Assembly (NCBI GenBank): GCA_020284085.1
Contig: JACEVL010000420.1
Coordinates: 688,501-752,500 of the forward strand
From: Aporrectodea caliginosa
Lineage: Eukaryota > Annelida > Clitellata > Crassiclitellata > Lumbricidae
Length of the DNA stretch: 64,000 nt
Reading direction: 5' to 3'
Within the stretch, counting starts at the first letter, position 1; every line of letters begins with the position of its first letter. The notes below the pieces were generated by a model, which worked only from the letters and a program-made list of their open reading frames with translations, was not told where the DNA came from and did no database searches. A program made the position numbers and the translations under genes. Shown piece by piece: positions 1 through 11,254 of the stretch.

Positions 1-94
1 AAGGTAAGACGTAAGCCAAGGTAAAGTAAAGTGAATAAAATCAGCGCAAGCTCTTAAGGAAACTGGGGAGAGGTACGATAGTAAGGTACTTAAC

Positions 95-647
95 TTTCGA
101 TGCTGACTGCCGTAAGATTGAGTACAGAGGCTGATGCGGTTAGCATTTCGACGAATCCGGCGACCTTGCAGAGGACCATTCCACCGGACCAGACGCTCGA
201 CAGTCGGATGATCATCTCGTATGGGACACAGACGACGAGGAAGACGACGTCAGCCATTGCCAGACTGACGAGGAACGATGACGTCACGCTGCGCCATTTC
301 TTGTCCAACAACAGCGCAAAGATGACGAGGAGATTCCCGACAAGGCCAATGACGAAGGCCAGTCCGTAGGTCAAGGTCGTCGGCAGGAAGGCTCCGTCCT
401 CGATCCACGTCCGGCGCAAGTCCGTCAGGTCGGACATGAAGAATACGTAGTCGAATCCAGCTGGGTCCAACGGAGGACCGGGCGTCTGGACGTCGTCGTC
501 CGTGCTCACCTCAACCGGTTCGACGGCCGAATAGATCGTCTGCAACGAATCGACGAGCGGGAAACCGACGTCATCGGGCATCGATGTGACGTAGGAGCAA
601 CGACAGCTGGCGACGAGAATCAGCGTCAGAAGGACGCGTGACGTCAT
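95..647 (-). CDS. Class A (rhodopsin-family) peptide-type GPCR, first coding exon
   Basis: This exon encodes the N-terminus, TM1, TM2, the first extracellular loop and most of TM3 of a seven-helix receptor at the plasma membrane. Residues 1-18 look like a signal peptide, followed by an acidic ectodomain to about residue 88. TM1 (about 90-114) has the GN pair at 104-105. TM2 (about 124-147) has LAMAD with the conserved Asp at 133. W153 lies in the first loop and C160 is the disulfide cysteine at the top of TM3. TM3 ends in SIE, just before the expected Arg of the (D/E)R motif. The open frame would hit a stop at 90-92, but a GT donor (GTTAAGT) follows base 95. That leaves a single A as first base of the next codon, which fits an Arg codon (AGR) completed by the next exon, a common GPCR intron position. 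The rest of the gene lies beyond the left edge. The TM2-TM3 pattern (CVPYE, then FVEMLTASASVLNLTAVSIE) recalls CCK, orexin or ETH-type peptide receptors; the ligand is unknown. Confidence 0.85.
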
Positions 648-677
648 GGCGAGGATGACGTTGGCACAGTGACGTCA
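639..677 (-). promoter_or_regulatory. Two perfect CRE palindromes at the GPCR start codon
   Basis: TGACGTCA occurs at 639-646, overlapping the ATG (645-647), and again at 670-677. The centres are 31 bp apart, about three helical turns. A third copy lies inside the exon at 279-286. The palindrome is the known CREB/ATF binding site. Use as a promoter element is inferred; no TATA box or transcription start was identified. Confidence 0.4.
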
Positions 678-735
678 GGGTTCTCTAAAACAGAAGAAGA
701 AGACAACGATGCTGCATCAGTCGTGTACAGACGGT

Positions 736-785
736 CATGAAGAATACGTAGTCGAATCCAGCTGGGTCCAACGGAGGACCGGGCG
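736..785. repeat. 50-bp exact duplicate of GPCR exon sequence
   Basis: This segment is identical to 435-484, which encodes the GPGPPLDPAGFDYVFFM part of the receptor ectodomain. It lies 301 bp away, in the same orientation, just outside the 5' end of the coding exon. It is too short to encode a domain and is probably a local duplication. Confidence 0.85.
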
Positions 786-1306
786 AGACAGAGACAATTC
801 AATCAATCAATATTTTATTGGTCCAGCGAAAGAACATTACAAATCCTGTAAATGCATTTTTTTAGAAACCGAAAAGTTCTTCGTTGGGGACAAAAGGAGG
901 ACCTGAAGGAACCTAGGTCCCACTAATTAGGGCTCATTAATTACCAAGTAAGTTGAGTGGATGGCGATTGATGTTACAGTCATTAGTACTCATCAATAAA
1001 CATTAGGCATAAGGCCATTCATACAGGTGAACACTGCCAACCCAATAGTTCGTGTGCCTCCGTCTCTGGTATCTTATGGTATATCTAAAACCCGTCTGAC
1101 TTGACCTAGTGCTCATGAAATAGCTGGTGCCCTGCAATTAGCGGTTTTGAAATATTCTACTTTACGTTTACGATTACAATCAGAATCAATGAGAACGAAA
1201 CTGAGGATAGGTACATTGCAGAAACAGAGACGGAGATAGCGGATGACAGAGAGATCAATAAGAAGAGAAGCAGACACAGACTGGCAGACAGACAGAGAAA
1301 CAAGAA
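786..1306. other. Gene-free stretch upstream of the GPCR exon
   Basis: No convincing coding sequence was seen. Around 798-905 there is a stretch beginning with CAATCAATCAATATTTTATT that resembles the A/T-rich end of a dispersed element. The last 100 bases are GACA/GAGA-rich and lead into a hAT element. Confidence 0.4.
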
Positions 1307-1739
1307 CATGGGCGCCCGGACATAGGGGCAAGAGGGGGCACTTGCCCCCTGGAAAATTGACATCTATTGTTGTAACCACTACTTTTTGGTGTTTAACAAA
1401 TTTCTTCTCACTAAAGAACTAATTATTCTAATGATACACAAAGTGAAAATAACAAATTTAACTTCAAGTCAGAATAAAAAATTATAATTATATCTACAGC
1501 GTACCCATATCGTTTTCTGTATTTATGATAAAGCTTTTCATGGAAAACTTTCATTAGAGTATAAACAATTGATTTTGCTTGGATACTGTTTTAAATTTTC
1601 AAAGTTCATATTTCAAAACCTCTATGAAAATTTCCATGTTCTCAATTTCCTGTTTTGCATTTTTCAAGCTCTTGCTAAAAAATGTAACCGTGACCATTGT
1701 GTTTTGCCCCTCTGGCAAAAATATCTGTGGGCGCCCAAG
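1307..1739. mobile_element. Non-autonomous hAT-like element, family 1 (CATGGGCGCCC ends), copy 1
   Basis: The left end reads CATGGGCGCCCGGACATAGG and the right end is its imperfect inverse, closing with GGGCGCCCAAG. The flanking 8-mers AACAAGAA (1299-1306) and GACAAGAA (1740-1747) match at 7 of 8 positions, the length expected for hAT target-site duplications. There is no transposase frame. A second copy in the opposite orientation lies at 17993-18289 and shares the internal stretches about light aspartate-free, non-coding A/T-rich sequence and the GGGGCA-type subterminal motif. Confidence 0.7.
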
Positions 1740-1899
1740 GACAAGAAGACAGCGAAGGACAATCATCAAGACTGGCATTTGAAAAAAAATTGGACAAAAG
1801 GAGTTTGACAGACAGATGAAACAATCACCTTCAAACGACAAAAAAGTCTGGCAGGCAAACAAACTCGAATAAAGAGGAAACGAGAAAGAGAAAGAGCGC

Positions 1900-2085
1900 T
1901 TATTGGCACCAGGAGAGAAAGAGAGCGAGGAAGACAGACAGACAGAAATGCCAGAGAGAAAGACAGACAGACAGACATACAGATATCTTAAGAGTAAGAG
2001 AAAACAAAGAGATGTCTGTTTGAGAGATCAGACAGGAATAGAGAAAATGCATTATAGAAATATAATTCAAACGATCACAATAGTC

Positions 2086-2134
<49 letters not shown>

Positions 2135-2290
2135 GTTAGGTGAAAAGCTCTCCATTTGTCCTTCTGTCTTTCACTTTCTCCCCCTCTCTCCCTCTCTTTC
2201 GCTGTCTCTCTCCCTGTCTTTCTCTGTCTCTGTCTTTCTTTCGCGCTCTCTTTTTTCTCTCTTTGTGTCTCTTTCATTGTCTCTTGCGCC
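1900..2290. repeat. GACA-rich, (GT)n and polypyrimidine simple repeats
   Basis: The segment runs from GACA/GAGA-rich sequence (1915-1980), through (AT)n and (GT)n at 2086-2131, to a CT-rich tract (2155-2285). Open frames across it are low-complexity artefacts. Confidence 0.85.
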
Positions 2291-3402
2291 ATAAGTCAAT
2301 ATCGATGATGGGATGTAAAGGTATGAATCGACTGAGGCTGAAAGAAAGACGATCACGTCAGTCTTAATGTAAACGATACCATTGCTTTGTAGCACTCTCG
2401 AATTGCTTTCGTACTCATTAGCCGACCTCACAGAGAGAGCTGATTGGAACCCCGATGCTCTGCTACAATTGTATTCCAAGTGGATCGTCACCAATCCATA
2501 AACGAACCGCATTCGGCACAGCATGAATAAACGCCACTTGCCAGCGGCTTAGCGACGACAGTGCCAGATCGTCACCTACTACTATCTGATTCCATGCGAG
2601 ACGCTGCCTGACTATGCGTGCATATTTAGGGACATACAGGAAGTTCTCATTAGGCGACATATGAATGTGGATGCCCACGTGCATACATGATGACTTCTTC
2701 TTATTCTTAATTAATGAACGTAATTAAGGAACGTTCCTACACGACGATACGATGACGCAGCGATTTCTATTGTACTACTGGACCACCTTTCTGGAATAAT
2801 CTTGAACAGATTATTCGCTCTTTCCGCTAGAAACTAGCCTACTCATCAAACGACTCAGTCTGCTTTCAGGCGCATGTTTCATCTGGAGCTGTGATGTAGT
2901 CATGTTTTGGGGCATATGAATTTCATATAATAATTATAGCGACATAGGCCTATAGTCTAATAAAAGCTTAGATGTCTCTATGTTCTTTGGCAATTATAAT
3001 CCACTGTTGAGGAGGCTCCCGTTGGTATCGGAAATTTCTACCAAGTTATATCGAGGAGTCATCGGGTTGCTGACTTGTTTCCGTTTGGCTGGTGGAGTTC
3101 CCGCTGTTGTAACCCAAAATTTCGGTAACTTAGCGTCGCTTATTAATCCGTTTGCTGATTTGTTTGCAATCCCGAGGGATCATTATTTACCTCGGGGAAA
3201 ATAATAATAACAGCAATAGTTCTGTTATGATACTGCTGCTGCTGGTGATGATCATCTCAGTCACAATACAGCGCTTCAACGCCGTGGCTTTTAGTGCCAC
3301 ATTAATTTTATTAAACCCACGCCCGACATTGATGATGTATAGCCGTTCCTAAAACATTTCTTTTATAATTTCCAAGTTCCCGGGAGAATGAAGTACTTAT
3401 GG
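2291..3402. other. Gene-free stretch
   Basis: No recognisable gene or element was found. A 74-codon frame at 2980-3204 has mixed composition but no motif or splice support. It ends in GGGGAAAATAATAATAA, the sort of A-rich boundary seen at retroposed DNA. Confidence 0.35.
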
Positions 3403-3409
3403 AATAATA

Positions 3410-3493
<84 letters not shown>

Positions 3494-3551
3494 TAACAAT
3501 AACAATAACAATAACAATAACAATAACAATAACAATAACAATAACAATAAC

Positions 3552-3598
<47 letters not shown>
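3403..3598. repeat. (AAT)n microsatellite with an (AACAAT)n core
   Basis: About 196 bp of AAT triplets, with a block of AACAAT hexamers at roughly 3489-3553. It abuts the 5' end of a LINE remnant. Poly-Ile, poly-Tyr and poly-Leu frames here are shadows of the repeat. Confidence 0.95.
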
Positions 3599-3599
<1 letters not shown>

Positions 3600-4361
3600 G
3601 CGCTGGATAAGTAAAGCATGGACAACTCTGCACGAATCGGCAAACAACACACTAGACCGGGCTCGTCTCTTGGCCTCTCAGGCACCACACGCGGGAGATT
3701 GGTTGCTAGCGCCTCCGGTTACTGCATTGGGACTCCGTTTAACTGACGAAGTAATACGGATCGCGGTTGGAATGCGACTCGGGACGACACTGTGCGAACC
3801 TCATGTGTGTCACTGTGGTGAGAGAGTCGACGCCAGAGGACTTCACGGTCTGGCCTGCAGAAAAACGCTGGCAGACATCAACGGCATAACATCCTCAACG
3901 ATTCATATGGCGATCTTTCGGAAGAGCAAACATCCCTTCTCAGAAAGAACCGTTGGGCCTCACCAGAGAAGATGGTAAACGACCGGACGGCGTGACACTC
4001 ATCCCGTGGTCATGCGGAAATGCCTCACTTGGGATGTGACAGTTTCGGATACATTCGCAAATCAATCTGGCAGCAACATCAACCGAAGCGGGTGAGGCCG
4101 CAAACCGGGCAGCCGCCGCCAGAGATTGAAATACGCCACAATCACCCGAACACATGCTTTTGTGGCGGTAGCACTTGAGTCCAGCGGTGCTTGGAGCTCA
4201 GAAGGATTGAATTTTGTGTTGGAGCTTGGACGAAGGTTGACGGATGCAACCCATGACACCCTCGAAACAAACTACCTATTCCAAAGACTCTCGGTAGCTG
4301 TCCAACGCGGGAACGCCATCTGTTTTTCCTCGACCTTACCATGCTAAATTACTCACTTTGC

Positions 4362-4362
<1 letters not shown>
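3599..4362 (+). mobile_element. 5'-truncated LINE C-terminal region with restriction-like endonuclease motifs (R4/Dong or related clade)
   Basis: The frame gives ARLLASQAPHAGDWLLAPP, then GLRLTDEVIRIAVGMRLG, then a zinc-knuckle-like CHCGERVDARGLHGLACR. After at least one frameshift, KRPDGV (around 3980) and WDVT (around 4033) follow, matching the RPDG-to-WD spacing of PD-(D/E)XK endonucleases found C-terminally in early-branching LINEs. A further stretch (GRRLTDATHDTLETNYLFQRLSVAVQRGNA in meaning, seen as ORF residues) ends in a stop near 4347. The reverse transcriptase domain is missing. The element lies exactly between two AAT/TAA tracts. Known Dong/R4 elements use TAA repeats as targets, which supports the clade guess. 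It is a dead copy, broken by frameshifts. Confidence 0.7.
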
Positions 4363-4446
<84 letters not shown>

Positions 4447-4454
4447 GTAATAAT
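4363..4454. repeat. (TAA)n microsatellite, 3' side of the LINE remnant
   Basis: About 90 bp of TAA triplets in the same phase as the tract at 3403-3598. It may be the other half of the target tract or the LINE's 3' tail. Confidence 0.9.
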
Positions 4455-4499
4455 GGTTGATTTATGTCTTCTATGATTTGTGTTCTTGTAAATTGTTTA

Positions 4500-4650
4500 A
4501 TCGTCATAACATGTATATGTACAGCGCAATGCGTTTGTCAGGCGCATCATTAAAGAATAAAACATAATAATAATTTAAAAAATGTAGGCCTACAGCGCAG
4601 TGCGTTTGTCAGGCGCTTCATTAAGAATAATAAAAGTAATAATAATGACA
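4500..4650 (+). repeat. Two copies of a LINE-like 3' end
   Basis: The motif TACAGCGCARTGCGTTTGTC followed by AGGCGC and an A-rich AATAA tail occurs at about 4519-4568 and 4590-4645. Similar 'GCGC...TAAA' 3' ends accompany the CR1-like fragments elsewhere in this window. Confidence 0.55.
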
Positions 4651-5689
4651 ACAAAAGCAACAACAACAATAATATTATTATTATTTACAATAAGAATCAT
4701 AATAGGAACGATGATAATGATAGCCATATTCATAGCCTAATATAAATTCATGAAATGTAGGATCCTACTTAGGTACGTACAGAATGAACTGCACACCTCA
4801 ACCACATCTGTTGTGAGAGGGACAGATCAAACTTTGTCAGACCCTATACCCTAACCTCAAATCGTAGTAGGCCTCTGACAAGCGTATACCCAGCCACTTA
4901 GATTGAGTCGCTACATGTTCTTTTCTATACTCTACTGAAAACAGTAAGTGTTTCATGGTCAGATGTGCGTGTATGTGTGGAATGTGGATGTGCTGCATGA
5001 CAGGCTGATTAACAAAGGATTGAAAACGTGACAAAACCGATATAAACTCAAGAATATTATTCAGGTAGTTTCCTTGCCTACCTGAACAAAATGACGACGA
5101 TGAGGGTGGTGGTTGTGGTGATGATAATGATGATGATCATGATAATAATGACAATAATGATGGCAGTGAAAAAAAGAGTGGGACACAAATTGTTAGGCCT
5201 GTATGAATTCCTCAATATTATTTTAATTTTTCTGAACTAAGTCAATTAACTCAGTGAACTTAATTACATCGCATATTCTATACTACACTGTTATTACTAA
5301 ACAGAGTGACATAAAACGTTGCAACGTAACTAATTTCATGAGAGGAGGGGAAAGTGTAGTGAGGAAATACGACCCCTCATTTTTTGCGACGAAACGGCGC
5401 CAATGTTTGGAATGTTCCTGTACGGCATCGAGTGTTATCATTACAGTCAACGGCGCAGCGTATTACGTATATATACGACGGAGACTTTTTCTGCTGAACA
5501 TCTTTTGTCCCAGACTTCCTCCATCTTTAGGAAGCCAAGAGACACTGGAGTGACTCACAGACCGACCCTTGACGCAGCCGACTGTCTTCCTAATATTTAC
5601 CAGATCCTTTGTTTATATAGCGCCGCTATGATATGGCAAGCCATTGATCGATCGCGTTGTAAACGCTGAGGATCTGTTGAAGAGAACTC
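4651..5689. other. Gene-free stretch
   Basis: A/T-rich sequence with scattered AAT and GATGAT microsatellite patches (about 4620-4730 and 5094-5165). No coding sequence was recognised. A TTTATATAGCGCC motif near 5611 resembles the CR1-like 3' ends seen in antisense. Confidence 0.35.
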
Positions 5690-5795
5690 CACCACTGCTC
5701 TTACTCTGGCAGTGCCAGTCCCAAGCCTGGAAAAGGAGGAGGGCGACGCTGATCATCTTTGTTATGACACAGTGTCGTTAAACAGCAACAAGCAT
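5690..5795 (+). repeat. Dispersed LINE 3' end 'R1' (GGCAGTGCCAGTCCCAAGCC), copy 1
   Basis: One of five related ~85-bp segments in the window (others at 18480, 45355 in reverse, 51715 and 62115). They share GGCAGTGCCAGTCCCAAGCC, GGAGGAGGGCGACG, ATCTTTGTTAT and a final GTCGTTAAAC. The conserved end followed by an A/C-rich tail marks it as the 3' terminus of a LINE or SINE family. Confidence 0.7.
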
Positions 5796-6097
5796 CTGTC
5801 GACGAGTCTGTGTTCAAGGCAGGGTCGAATCTGCACCTCTCCGCATTGTAAGGCAGGCACCACACCAATCGAGGGCTGCTAATACATAGGTAGGTTGCAT
5901 CCCTTGTCGGTCGTTGATATAATTCATACAGGTACATAGAACCGATGTGCTTTGTAATTATTTACATACAGCCTCATGTGCGTGCAGATATAATATAGAT
6001 TATTTTTCATGGTCGTATATACTTACAATCGCGTCTTACTTTTTATATATTTTATATTCTAAATTTATCCTTTATGCCACTGTATAATTATGTATAG

Positions 6098-6152
6098 AAA
6101 GGGGAGGCAGAAGGAGGAGATGGAGGAGATGGAGGAGATGGAGGAGATGGAG
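6098..6152. repeat. (GGAGAT)n short tandem repeat
   Basis: A GAGGAGATG-type hexamer array of about 50 bp. Confidence 0.85.
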
Positions 6153-6229
6153 CCTGATGCCATTATAGAGAACACGAACGTTGCTAAACAACGGAACCTG
6201 AAGTCATAAAGTAATAAACTTAATGCACC

Positions 6230-7069
6230 CAGGGGCGGCGCTGGCCGGGGGGGTCCTGGGGTCCGGACCCCCCCAGCTGTCGTTCAGACCATTTCTCCAA
6301 TTCGTGTAAATCCGAATAGATTTTTTTTGGGGGGGGGGGTCTGGTTTCGCTGACAGCCTTGCAACTAATGTCATGACTTTGTAACTCTTTCCAATATATT
6401 AAATTAATATTATGATCATCACTATTTATTAGGTCTACTCAAATTCTTTAAATTATATTTAACTTACTTACTAAACCTCTCTGCACTGCGTGCTTATGAT
6501 TGGTACGTCATTGGTCCGTGTGTACAGTGTTGACTCTTAGTGAAAATAATAACAATAATAATTTTATGGCATCATTAAATAGAAATCCGCTTACTGAACT
6601 GGTTGAGGCTTGCCACTATAAGAGAGACAAAAACTTATAAGCAATAGTTAAATATCTTTTAAACTTGTCACGACACATATTGATGTTTGATGTTTTCTTC
6701 TGTTTCAATGTTTTAACTGGATGTTTACAAAATCAAATTAATTAAGATAAAATAGTAATTACATGTTTGCAAATTTTTTGACCAAGTCAACGTAACAACT
6801 AACAAATCAAGTTCATTTTTAAGCTATAAATGTTTAGTTCAGAATTATCTAAAATGAGCTCCATATGGCAACATTATACTCCAAAAAGCGTTGGCGGCTG
6901 GGGCTCCGGGGGGGGGGGGGGGGGGGACGCTCCCCAGACCCCCTAATCGTGGGCAGCTTCGCGCCTTCGGCGCTCGCAGTGCCTCGCACTCGGGCGCCTG
7001 CCACGCAGCTTGCAAGTTAATTTCATTTTCGTGGACCCCCCCAGAACTAAAAACCCAGCGCCGCCCCTG
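6230..7069. mobile_element. Non-autonomous hAT-like element, family 2 (CAGGGGCGGCGCTGG ends)
   Basis: The terminal inverted repeat CAGGGGCGGCGCTGG faces CCAGCGCCGCCCCTG. Perfect 8-bp target-site duplications AATGCACC lie at 6222-6229 and 7070-7077. The 840-bp interior is A/T-rich with G-runs near both ends (6314-6342 and 6909-6927) and has no transposase frame. It is a cleanly bounded, non-autonomous hAT copy. Confidence 0.85.
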
Positions 7070-7339
7070 AATGCACCTTTACCTGCTTTTCCTTGCAACA
7101 CATATTAGTAGCTATAATCAACGAGCGCAGGTATTTCTGCATAGGCGCATTTGTCTATTTATATCATATGTACAAATGTATGGGGAAGTGTAATGATATA
7201 TGCACAGATATGTTGCATGTGACTTTGTATGATTCCTGTAGACTAGAGCATTTGTAAAGCTGCCCTTCATGATACTCATAGATGCAATATACGTAAAATA
7301 TGTCAATATATAGATTCACTCGTGTTCACAATTATTTAG

Positions 7340-7468
7340 GGAAAGAGGGAGGTAGGGAGGGAGGGATGAAGAGAGGGAGAGAGATAGAGGCAGAGTGAGA
7401 ATAATGGACCCATCGACCCATTAATATTATGTACAACATGAAAAGACAGTAATACTTATATAGTCTAT

Positions 7469-7500
<32 letters not shown>

Positions 7501-7510
7501 ATATACTCTA
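7340..7510. repeat. GGGA-rich and (AT)n simple repeats
   Basis: A purine-rich GGGAGG tract (7340-7400) is followed by (TA)n at 7469-7504. Confidence 0.8.
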
Positions 7511-7519
7511 TAAGTATTA

Positions 7520-8129
7520 TATTTAGCATGGAGTTCGATTAATATGTATATGTTCTTCTCAACAGTCGGCTGTTTGAAAAATATGCGTTGTCTGTTCTGT
7601 GAGAAACTGCATTGATTGCTCCATGGCTTGTGATTGACAAGGCAAAGAGACTGTGATCGAAATGCTGTAAAACGAAAAATAATTGTTAACGACATTTTAG
7701 TAATTAAGACTTTTCGGAATCGAAAACTGCTGGTCGGACGATATCCAGAAATATGAAAATTTCTAAGAACCTTTTCAGGCCATCGAAAGCGTTAAGAAGT
7801 CAATCTGTATACATGTAGAGGCGAAGTCACCAGATTTTCTGGTGGTTATTCTTTTATAGCTAATTTGCCTTTTTTCCCGATTTCACCAAGTTTCTCTGGA
7901 TCATTGTACCATGTGCTTGCCTTATGTCTCATTTAATAATCCAGACGTCCTCACCTTTTCACCTTAAACATTTCTCGAGGGTTTATTATTTAGCTACCAT
8001 TCTTTTCCATTGCATCCTTTCACAGCATTATTACAACCCTGTTTTTCTTCGATATTGTAGTTGCCAACGCTAACCGATTTGGGCCCAACTCAATATTGTG
8101 GCCTCCCCTAATGATAATTAATCAAATGG
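7520..8129. other. Gene-free stretch
   Basis: Unique-looking A/T-rich sequence. No gene, TIR or tandem repeat was recognised. Confidence 0.35.
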
Positions 8130-8214
8130 AGCACGGCCCCTATACAACTATACGCCTCTGAGTAGTCCGCTGGAAGGGGCGCTATATAAATTTATGAATG
8201 AATGAATGAATGAA
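8130..8214 (+). repeat. CR1-like LINE 3' end with (GAAT)n tail
   Basis: The segment contains CTCTGAGTAGTCCGCTGG, then AAGGGGCGCTATATAAATTT, and finishes in (ATGA)n. The same layout ends the longer CR1-like fragment at 8795-9306. Confidence 0.65.
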
Positions 8215-8794
8215 CTGCCCTTAACACGATGAGGTGAAAGGGTCTGAGTGACTAGCGGACGAAGTTAAAATTCGAACTCTGGTGTCTTAATGGAAGGCAT
8301 AAACTTGACGGATGTTTCTGGCAAAATAAACACGAGCAACCGCATTGTAAGAATAACCGAAATGAATAATGCTTACAGCTGATCCTCATCAGCACATCAA
8401 TGGAAAGCAGAGCAGTTATGTATGCGCTGCGTCAGATGATTTGTGCAAACGATGCATGAAAACACCGCAATGACCGATAGCCATCTATCGACGTCTAACG
8501 GAACAATCGCATGTGTCTGAGCCATCTTCTATCATCAATGTCCGACCAGCTGAACATCGTTTAGGAGGCGTCGAGTCGGATGTGGTGCAAACAGTTAGTT
8601 AGCGCGTTTGATTGTTTCTAGGCATTGAATATCACGTCTTTTAAGTAGTACCCCACAAGCGCAGTTCCAAAGCTAGTTCGATTGATGCTGAATGTAATTC
8701 GGAAGAGTAAGTTCGTCAGAAAGCTACACAACTGCTAACTAGAAGAGTCACCTGTATCGGGCTGAAGCACATACTTGGAATCAAACGAATGTAG

Positions 8795-9306
8795 GTCTGC
8801 CACTGGAATTAATTGGGCGCCTTGATCGAGTTCTTCGTTCAGCTGCTCGCCTCATTGGCCGCCTTCCTAAAATAAATATGCTTCTGTCTCTGCCTATACG
8901 CGTGATGTCCTTCACTGGTTCTCTGTGTCTCAGCGCATCTCCTACCGAGTTATTGCGCTTGTCTGGCGGTGCCTTCTTGGCTGCGCTCCATTCTACTTGT
9001 CTCATCTTTGTCGACCTGTCTCTGACCTCGCAGCCGTCGAACTCTGCGTTCTTCAACAAGGGGGGGGAGCTTTTGGTCCCGCGAACTCACACTTCTATTA
9101 GACAGCGTCGAGCCTGTTCGATTGTGGGTCCCTCCATCTTGAATGGCCTCCCACTAGACTTGCGACTGCTGCCTCGGCTAAACTCGCCTGCTTTTTAAAA
9201 GTCTCTCAAATCACACTCTTTCAGTCATGGCTGGGCTGGGAGCGCCTCTGAGTAGGTCTCTTGAAGAGGCGCCATAAATTCTCGGAACGAACGAATGAAT
9301 GAATGG
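8795..9306 (+). mobile_element. CR1-like LINE, C-terminal reverse-transcriptase fragment and 3' end
   Basis: Frames across this region give LDRVLRSAARLIGRLPK, then, after a frameshift, GGELLVPRTHTSIRQRRACS followed by IVGPSILNGLPLDLR. This is the hallmark tail of CR1/Rex-type LINE ORF2 proteins, downstream of the catalytic domain. The 3' end carries GAGCGCCTCTGAGTAGGTC, AGGCGCCATAAA and a (GAAT)n tail. The copy is 5'-truncated and frameshifted. Confidence 0.75.
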
Positions 9307-10289
9307 ATTCCTATCCAGAAGTGACATTATGACGCTATGCTAAGTGTTCCTGGACCAAGTTGCGTCGATAGCGTAGAGCGACAACAGGCACTAGCGTCCG
9401 CGATACACGATGGCATAATTGCACAGTGGTTCCTCGCTGGTAGTCTCCGAAAATTTCTCGCAGCGCCGAATCTGCAGAGAGCAGAGAATGGAAGGCTTCC
9501 AGCCACAACTTTGCTCCGCAAAGTGGTGATGGTTTTGCATTACGATATATAGCTAAGCACACGAGAGTACATCGCCGTCAATTTGTCGACGCTTGACCAA
9601 CCAAAAAAACGCTGTCATGTTGCAAGAATATTGCAGCTCACCAAAAAGTGATTACGAATTACGACTGTCGCGTTACGTTTCAAATGATATCACCTGCATT
9701 AATTTCATCTAATGTAATTCAATTAAATATAATCAAATCTCATCTCATCATAACTCGTCTCTCAAAAACTCTCATCTAATTTTTGTTATCTCAGTGCTGC
9801 ATGATGAGCCTTTTTATCATGTCAGCTGCCAAACGAAGCACGGACCCTCTGTAGCGTTAAATAATTGCATATGTATGTATATGTAGAATGCTTGTATATG
9901 TGATATATATATATGCAGATATATAGATTGTAGTCGATTTGTGCTAACTGCATTTGCCTGCTTCTTTTCCCTGTCTTGTCCGAGTGGGACAATTTCGTTA
10001 TGCGGATTTGGATTTCCGATCGATGAAAAGTCTTTCTGTTCGTTCTACTGCTGCGGAGTCGCCTCACCGATTTCACTGACACCCGATTAAAGGACCCTGT
10101 AGTCGAGGCTGACGGGTGAATAGAACTACGGTGATATGGAGAAGGACAGACCGCCAGGAGAGCGAGAGATAGAAAACAAGAGGAAGAAAGGTTAGAAGGA
10201 TTCAGAAGGAGGAAGAGTGGCCGAGAACAAGAGGAATGGTGAGAAAGAAACAGAGAGGATTAGGGCCGGAAGGAAAAGCGGAATGGTAA

Positions 10290-10298
10290 GACAAAGAA

Positions 10299-10329
<31 letters not shown>

Positions 10330-10405
10330 TAGAGAAAGAGACAGAAAGCGAGAGAGAGAGAGAAAAAGAGAAAGAAAGATAGAGAGGGAGAGAGAACGCA
10401 ATCAT
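10290..10405. repeat. (GACA)n / (GA)n microsatellite
   Basis: About eight GACA units (10300-10330) are followed by GAGA-rich sequence. Ser/Leu-rich and Arg/Glu-rich frames here are artefacts. Confidence 0.9.
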
Positions 10406-10474
10406 TGGTGCACGACATCTACATAGCTAGACAGTCTTGATCACATCCAATGTCATTACTTTAACAGCATACAG

Positions 10475-10916
10475 CAGTGGTCACCAACCCGCGGCTCGCG
10501 AGCCTCATGCGGCTCTAGAAAAGTTCTGAGGCGGCTCTCCAGAGCTGTCCAGAAAGTGTTTTCCCTACTACTTCAACGCTTCATCTCCCTTACTTCTTCA
10601 TTCTCCTTTCTCTTTTCCTACTGTTTCCCTACTCTTTCTTCAACTCCTCCTCCCCTTTACCTCTTCGTTCTCCTTTCTCTTCTCCTACTGTTTTGTTTAC
10701 TCTATCTTTATTTTCTTAGATATAGGCCTACTGTATATTTTGATTAACTCGCAATTATTGTTTATTGCCTTATATATAATATGTAATTATATTGCATATT
10801 ATATATGGCGCTAGCTGCTAGTATTATTTTGTTGTACTCCTAAAACCATGGCGTCTCCCAAAAGTTGCTAAACTTGGCAATGCGGCTCCTCACCGAAGAA
10901 AGGTTGGCGACCACTG
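10475..10916. mobile_element. Non-autonomous hAT element, family 3 (CAGTGGTCACCAACC ends)
   Basis: Left end CAGTGGTCACCAACCCGCGG, right end GGTTGGCGACCACTG. Perfect 8-bp target-site duplications GCATACAG lie at 10467-10474 and 10917-10924. The repeated GCGGCTC motif near both ends is typical of Charlie-like hAT MITEs. There is no coding capacity. Confidence 0.88.
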
Positions 10917-11254
10917 GCATACAGCCACACTAACTAACTGTTGGTTCTTTGCTGTCAGCTGAAAACTGAACGTTCGCTAGTACCTGTTCTTAGCAGACAT
11001 AGTAACTTGTAAGAGCTTTTGGGTCATCATCTGAATGGAAAAGTCCTCGTTCGACTCCAATGTAGCGAGAATTAGATTAACATTGAGATTTCGTTGATCG
11101 ATTGAGCGCCAACATAGACTACGTGTCCGTTCCCATAAGACCACGCGTCGGTCAATCATCCATCATTCTACACGCACATACGCACACAGGATTAGCTATT
11201 ATGAGCTCAGGCAGATCCGAGTTACACGGAGAACGCTGTCGCTAAGCGCTACGT

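Noticed and set aside
2980..3204. Small protein gene
   Set aside because: The 74-codon frame has no recognised motif, splice signal or homologue that can be named from sequence alone.
3388..3600. Poly-Ile, poly-Leu and poly-Tyr open frames
   Set aside because: They are readings of the (AAT)n/(AACAAT)n tract in different frames.
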